Source: Mucilaginibacter achroorhodeus (GTDB taxonomy: Bacteria > Bacteroidota > Bacteroidia > Sphingobacteriales > Sphingobacteriaceae). From it: 64,000 nucleotides of DNA. Location: contig NZ_VOEI01000002.1 in the NCBI RefSeq assembly GCF_007846095.1, forward strand, positions 496,001-560,000, written 5' to 3'. The translations under genes and the position numbers were made by a program. Positions 60,280-64,000 of the stretch are shown in pieces; the first letter of the stretch is position 1; each line of letters begins with the position of its first letter. The notes under the pieces were generated by a model. That model ran no database searches. It was not told where the DNA came from and saw only the letters and a list, made by a program, of their open reading frames with translations.

Positions 60280-61361
60280 CTCGCAACGGCCAGCTTTTCG
60301 TGCTCCAGCAGATCAAGCAGGGCTTTTTCGGCCAGGTTTAGTTCTGATGATTGGATGTCTTTGTTACCGTCCAGTTTATCGATGTATTTGAAGATGGTCT
60401 TTTCTTCATAACTTTTGATAACCGATGGGTGCACGTAGTATTTCTTACAAACAGTACGCGTGTTGCCCAGGTTAATGGCTACCTCATCAAGCACGCTAAC
60501 GATCTTCTTTTTACACTCGCTTAGGGTGTTAAACTCACCCGCTTCTTTAAATGCATAAAGTGCGCTTACGCTACCTGCCCATGTACGGAAATCTTTGGCA
60601 GTAAAATCTTCGCCGGTTATTTTCTTCAGGTAATCGTTGATTTCACCTGAACCGATGGTGCAGCGCGAGCCGTCATCATTGTAGTATTGAAACAATTCTT
60701 TACCGGGTATATCACGGCACTGCTTTACCAACCTTGCAAGTTTTTTGCTCTGCAGCGATATTTTGTGCATCACCCCTTTTTTGCCCCTAAACTCAAACTT
60801 CATTTTTGAGCCTTCTATTTTCACATGCTTATCCATTAAAGTGGTTAAGCCGAAAGAGCCATAAAGTTTTTTATAAGATTCGTTACCTACGCGTATGCTG
60901 GTAAGCTCCATCAAGCGTACAACCAGCGCAACAACCTTTTCATGATCCAGGTTGCGGCGGTTAAGATCATGGTCTACCTGTTGGCGTATTGCTGGCAGGT
61001 GGGCCGCAAATGTTTGCAGACGATGATATTTAGATTGATTGCGGATCTGGTTCCAATGTGTATGATAGCGGTATTGCTTGCGCCCCGCAGCATCCGTGCC
61101 GGTAAATTGCAGGTGACTGTTATCATAGGGCGAGATCCACACGTCGGTATAAGCTGGTGGTATCACCAGGCTGTTGAAACGTTTTATTAGTTCCTTGTCC
61201 TTAACGGTTTTGCCTTCAGCATCGAGATAGGTCCACCCCTTGCCTGATTTTTTTCGGGTGTAGCCGGGCGTTGAGTCTGAAACGTAACGCAAACCCACGG
61301 CCTTGGCAGTGATCTTAGGATCACGGCCGATCTTCTCTAACTTTTGTATCAGGCGGTTCAT
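60276..61361 (-). CDS. DNA topoisomerase IB (poxvirus-type)
   Basis: A 361-residue type IB topoisomerase that relaxes supercoils through a 3'-phosphotyrosyl link. The N-terminal YVSDSTPGYTRKKSGKGWTY is the family start. The catalytic domain has MELTSIRVGNESYKKLYGSF (with the catalytic Arg), KDFRTWAGSVSALYAF (catalytic His/Lys region) and VCKKYYVHPSVI with the nucleophile Tyr near residue 309. It is convergent with the HxlR gene and the two stop codons share a TTAA tetranucleotide at 60276-60279. The role of bacterial topoisomerase IB is not well known. Confidence 0.93.
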   Translation of the reverse strand: MNRLIQKLEKIGRDPKITAKAVGLRYVSDSTPGYTRKKSGKGWTYLDAEGKTVKDKELIKRFNSLVIPPAYTDVWISPYDNSHLQFTGTDAAGRKQYRYHTHWNQIRNQSKYHRLQTFAAHLPAIRQQVDHDLNRRNLDHEKVVALVVRLMELTSIRVGNESYKKLYGSFGLTTLMDKHVKIEGSKMKFEFRGKKGVMHKISLQSKKLARLVKQCRDIPGKELFQYYNDDGSRCTIGSGEINDYLKKITGEDFTAKDFRTWAGSVSALYAFKEAGEFNTLSECKKKIVSVLDEVAINLGNTRTVCKKYYVHPSVIKSYEEKTIFKYIDKLDGNKDIQSSELNLAEKALLDLLEHEKLAVAS

Positions 61362-61446
61362 TTGTTAGAGATAACATGCTTTTAAGTCGAAAGTTTTAAG
61401 TTGGGGGCCTTGACTTGTAAGAAACTTTATGAGTCAATATAAAATC

Positions 61447-61545
61447 ATGTCATTGAGAGCGATAGCGTGGCAATCTCGTCGCTTGTAGATGAACTCGATG
61501 AGATTGCCGCGTCTCCCGAATTCATCGGGATCCTTGCAATGACAT
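61447..61545. repeat. Dispersed palindromic intergenic repeat
   Basis: Three nested or adjacent stems are present: outer atgtcattg (61447-61455) with caatgacat (61537-61545), middle ggcaatctcgtcg (61469-61481) with cgatgagattgcc (61496-61508, one mismatch), and inner tcccga/tcggga (61514-61530). A degenerate copy of its words lies at 43152-43202. It lies downstream of ltaE and upstream of the topoisomerase gene. Confidence 0.7.
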
Positions 61546-61601
61546 AGTTTTTGACTTTCGAACTTGTCGGACTTCAGACTTTTCGGACTGCAGGCTTCGA
61601 G

Positions 61602-62615
61602 TTAAATACTCTTCAAAACAGATATCACATACTCTACCTGGTCGGCATGCACATCCAGGTGGGTTACAAAACGGATGCGATGTTTGTCGGTACTTCCGGC
61701 TTTGATGCCTTTTGCAGCAAGCTTGGCTAAAACCGCATCTGCCGGTTCAATGGTATCGAACAGCACAATATTGGTTTCTACCGGGATAATGTTGCTCACC
61801 CAGGTGCAACCGGCCAGCTCATCAGCCAGGATACGAGCGTGCGCATGGTCGATGTGTAAGCGTTCTACATGATGATCCAGGGCAAAAATACCTGCAGCGG
61901 CTAAAAAGCCTGCCTGTCGCATTCCACCACCCAATACTTTGCGGATACGTCGTGCATATTTGATAGTTGCCTTGTCAGCAAGTAGTACCGAACCTACCGG
62001 CGCACCTAAGCCCTTCGACAAACAAACCGAAATACCATCAAAATAATTGCCATAGTTAACCGCCTTGTCGCCGGTATGGGCAAGCGCATTAAAAACGCGG
62101 GCACCATCCAGGTGTAGCTTTAATCCGCGCTCTTTACACAGTGCAGCAATAGGTGCTATCTGGTTGAGGGTGTAACATGCGCCCCCACCCTTATTTACCG
62201 TATTCTCTAATACTACCAAACTGGTATGCGGGTAGTGAATATTTTCCGCATTTATTTCGGGTTCTATCATTTCGGTGGTAAGGATGCCCCTGTAACCGTT
62301 CAATAACCTGGTAGATACTGCCGAGTTAAATGCAATTCCTCCACCCTCGTAACGGTACACATGCGCCGTTTGGTCGGCTATCAGTTCATCAAGTGGCTGC
62401 GTGAAACACTTAATGGCTATCTGGTTGGTCATGGTGCCCGATGGGCAAAATATGGCAGCTTCCATCCCGAACATCGCGGCAGCCTTTTCTTCAAGCGCGT
62501 TCACGGTCTCATCTTCGCCAAAAACATCGTCGCCTACTTTGGCGCTCCACATGGCCTCAAGCATCAAAGGGGTAGGTTTGGTAACCGTATCGCTGCGCAG
62601 ATCAACATTCATCAT
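61602..62615 (-). CDS. ltaE: Low-specificity threonine aldolase
   Basis: A PLP enzyme of about 337 residues that cleaves L-threonine or L-allo-threonine to glycine and acetaldehyde. Family marks are VDLRSDTVTKPTPLMLEAM, GDDVFGEDETVNALEEKAAA, FCPSGTMTNQIAIKC, HLDGARVFNALAHTG and the PLP-lysine region SVCLSKGLGAPVGSVLLAD. The frame opens at 62645, but the paired Met at 62615/62612 is preferred, since the TAGATTTG box at 62650-62643 would place the transcript start downstream of 62645. It is divergent from the exported protein at 62658. Confidence 0.93.
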   Translation of the reverse strand: MMNVDLRSDTVTKPTPLMLEAMWSAKVGDDVFGEDETVNALEEKAAAMFGMEAAIFCPSGTMTNQIAIKCFTQPLDELIADQTAHVYRYEGGGIAFNSAVSTRLLNGYRGILTTEMIEPEINAENIHYPHTSLVVLENTVNKGGGACYTLNQIAPIAALCKERGLKLHLDGARVFNALAHTGDKAVNYGNYFDGISVCLSKGLGAPVGSVLLADKATIKYARRIRKVLGGGMRQAGFLAAAGIFALDHHVERLHIDHAHARILADELAGCTWVSNIIPVETNIVLFDTIEPADAVLAKLAAKGIKAGSTDKHRIRFVTHLDVHADQVEYVISVLKSI

Positions 62616-62629
62616 GTCAGATAATATTT

Positions 62630-62650
62630 TATATTTGGTCTTCAAATCTA
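62630..62650. promoter_or_regulatory. Overlapping divergent -7 elements
   Basis: On the plus strand TATATTTG (62630-62637) and on the minus strand TAGATTTG (62650-62643) each match TAnnTTTG exactly. The plus element serves the gene at 62658 and the minus element serves ltaE. No -33 TTTG was seen for either. Because the two promoters overlap, RNA polymerase could use only one at a time. Confidence 0.45.
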
Positions 62651-62657
62651 AACCATT

Positions 62658-63317
62658 ATGCGAAAATTATTACTCCTGCTTTGTATCTTAAGTATTACAA
62701 TCAGCACCAAGGCGCAACTATTCGGAAAACATTGGGATGAGGGCTCTTATTATGACCTGCAGGGCGTAAAACATCAGGGCCTTATATCGTGGACCGCACC
62801 ACAAAAATCTCTTTTTAACGGTGACGGTGATGAAATCTTTTACAAAACACAGAAGGATGCGGATATGGTAAAAATCAAATCGAGCGAATTGAGATCGTTT
62901 ATCATCGGTGTTGATAGCTTTGTGGTATCTAAAAACGAAATATTTAAGCGGAAGCCGTTTTTAAATGTGTTGGTAAATACAAATGATACTTTAAAGATCT
63001 ATCGCTCTATGGAAAAACGTTCATCCCCGGGCATTGGTTTCGGTGTAGGTAGCATTGGTGCAGTTACCGCTATGGTAGGTGCAAGTTTTAACTACACTAA
63101 AAAAGCTTACTACTATGGTAAAAATCCTAATAATGTAATCAAAATTGATAATAAGAATTTTACAGAAGTTACAAGCAAGATATTAGCTAATATACCGTTA
63201 ATTGTCAAGGAAATTGAAAGCAAGAGTTTACGTGATATGGAAGACGTGGAGGTTGCTTTACAACAATGGGCATATAGCCAAAAAAAAGCAGCGCAAGCTG
63301 CTGACAATCAAAAATAA
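62658..63317 (+). CDS. Exported protein of unknown function, paralogue of the next gene
   Basis: A 219-residue exported protein with a signal peptide (about 1-20, ending near TKAQ). Mature parts share with the 63322 product the words HWDEG or QWDEG, GL.SW, GD.I, DSFVVS, YYYGK.PN and KKNF or KNF.E. A glycine-rich stretch (IGFGVGSIGAVTAMVGASF) in the middle may be membrane-associated. No known domain was recognised. It is the first of a tandem pair that starts 4 bp apart and probably forms an operon. Confidence 0.72.
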   Translation: MRKLLLLLCILSITISTKAQLFGKHWDEGSYYDLQGVKHQGLISWTAPQKSLFNGDGDEIFYKTQKDADMVKIKSSELRSFIIGVDSFVVSKNEIFKRKPFLNVLVNTNDTLKIYRSMEKRSSPGIGFGVGSIGAVTAMVGASFNYTKKAYYYGKNPNNVIKIDNKNFTEVTSKILANIPLIVKEIESKSLRDMEDVEVALQQWAYSQKKAAQAADNQK

Positions 63318-63321
63318 CGCA

Positions 63322-63972
63322 ATGCGCAAAATCTTATTCGTTCTTTTCATTCTTATCTGTTCATTTACCGCTAATGCTCAAGCTCCTGCCCAACAGTGGG
63401 ACGAAGGCACAGTATACCACACTACCGGAGAGGTTTTTACCGGACTGGTATCATGGGCACCACCCATGAAGGGACAATATCCTGATGGTGACCAGATATT
63501 TTTTAAAAACTCCGGCTCGCCTGATATTTTCCCGATACCCTATTTCAAGATCAAGGCCTTTACCATGGGGCGCGATAGCTTTGTGGTATCAACCAACATC
63601 AACCTAAAAAACAATCCTATTTTATTGGTTGAGGTTGATGGGCCGGTTTGCCTTTATGCTGCTAAAATATTTAAGCAAGGCTTTCCCCTGCTTATCGGCT
63701 CGGGCGGCGGTGGCGGCAATTTTGGGATGGGTTTAGAAGTAGGCACTGCCATTGGCCGGGGCGTAAAAACCAGCTATTATTTTGGTAAAACGCCAAACAC
63801 CGCCACTAAACTTGATAAGAAAAATTTTGTTGAGACCATGAGCACTATCCTTGCCGATAAACCGGAGGTGGTAGCTAAAATTAAAGACAAAACTTTCCGT
63901 TATGGCGACATGGATGCCCTGCTCAAATATTACTACACCGGCAAACTTCCTGTTAACAATGAGCAACAATAG
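63322..63972 (+). CDS. Exported protein of unknown function, paralogue of the previous gene
   Basis: A 216-residue exported protein with a signal peptide (about 1-20, ending near ANAQ). It repeats the layout of the upstream protein: QWDEGTVYHTTGEVFTGLVS, a GDQIFFKN strand, DSFVVS, a glycine-rich middle (GSGGGGGNFGMGLEVG), SYYFGKTPNTATKLDKKNF and a C-terminal DALLKYYY segment. The open frame begins at 63202 inside the previous gene, but the start at 63322 gives the signal peptide. Function unknown. Only 28 bases of window remain after its stop. Confidence 0.72.
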   Translation: MRKILFVLFILICSFTANAQAPAQQWDEGTVYHTTGEVFTGLVSWAPPMKGQYPDGDQIFFKNSGSPDIFPIPYFKIKAFTMGRDSFVVSTNINLKNNPILLVEVDGPVCLYAAKIFKQGFPLLIGSGGGGGNFGMGLEVGTAIGRGVKTSYYFGKTPNTATKLDKKNFVETMSTILADKPEVVAKIKDKTFRYGDMDALLKYYYTGKLPVNNEQQ

Positions 63973-64000
63973 ATCATTTAAAATCAGTCGTGTTTTAGTA

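Overview
The window comes from a Bacteroidota genome, most likely the Sphingobacteriaceae (Mucilaginibacter or Pedobacter type). This rests on gene content and style: a UpxY-type NusG paralogue, a TonB-dependent receptor with a carboxypeptidase-like N-terminal domain, an M56/BlaI pair with TonB-plug-like modules, TAnnTTTG-type promoter elements, weak Shine-Dalgarno signals, moderate GC and many exported proteins. The genus is an inference from memory, not a database result. No tRNA, rRNA, CRISPR array, prophage or insertion sequence was recognised.

Region 1 (about 0.3-29.2 kb) is one large exopolysaccharide locus, nearly all on the minus strand. Three plus-strand regulator genes are exceptions: a UpxY-like antiterminator at 347 and two paralogous HTH proteins at 964 and 17139. 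The HTH gene at 17139 and flanking noncoding DNA split the locus in two. The right half (29.2 to 17.6 kb) holds WcaI-like and other GT4 glycosyltransferases, a WcaF-like acetyltransferase, an SDR enzyme, the initiating sugar-phosphate transferase, an L-2-hydroxyglutarate oxidase, a coiled-coil/winged-helix protein, a DUF5672 protein, a serine-acetyltransferase-like enzyme, a DUF892-like ferritin-fold protein and a secreted beta-helix protein. The left half (16.6 to 1.85 kb) holds a GDP-fucose synthase, Wza- and Wzc-like export and length-control proteins, a Wzx flippase, a Wzy candidate, two glycosyltransferases and nucleotide-sugar genes (rfbF, SDR, rfbC-like, a COG4091 dehydrogenase, uxs). 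Together these encode a Wzx/Wzy-type polysaccharide pathway: priming, glycosyl transfer, acetylation, flipping, polymerisation and export.

Region 2 (29.7-31.7 kb) is a small TsdA-like cytochrome plus DsrE-like pair, convergent with an exported protein that has a sorting-tail-like C-terminus. Region 3 (32-43 kb) holds a TonB-dependent receptor, a PAS sensor kinase, a GT39 membrane glycosyltransferase, an M13 metallopeptidase and a large protein combining a gluzincin-like domain, a propeller and a barrel.

Region 4 (43.3-54.4 kb) is mostly housekeeping: an HscA-like Hsp70, a secreted protein of unknown function, a TPR protein, riboflavin synthase, a lipoprotein, a Nudix hydrolase, a biotin carboxylase, and nuoAB head-to-head with an HI0933-family flavoprotein. 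Region 5 (54.4-64 kb) has a tandemly duplicated hairpin repeat, a VOC protein, a diheme cytochrome, two SDRs, a BlaI/M56 regulatory operon with visible operators, an HxlR regulator divergent from an SDR, topoisomerase IB, threonine aldolase and two tandem paralogous secreted proteins. Noncoding structure (palindromes, dispersed repeats, a MITE-like element) is the main unexplained content outside the polysaccharide locus.
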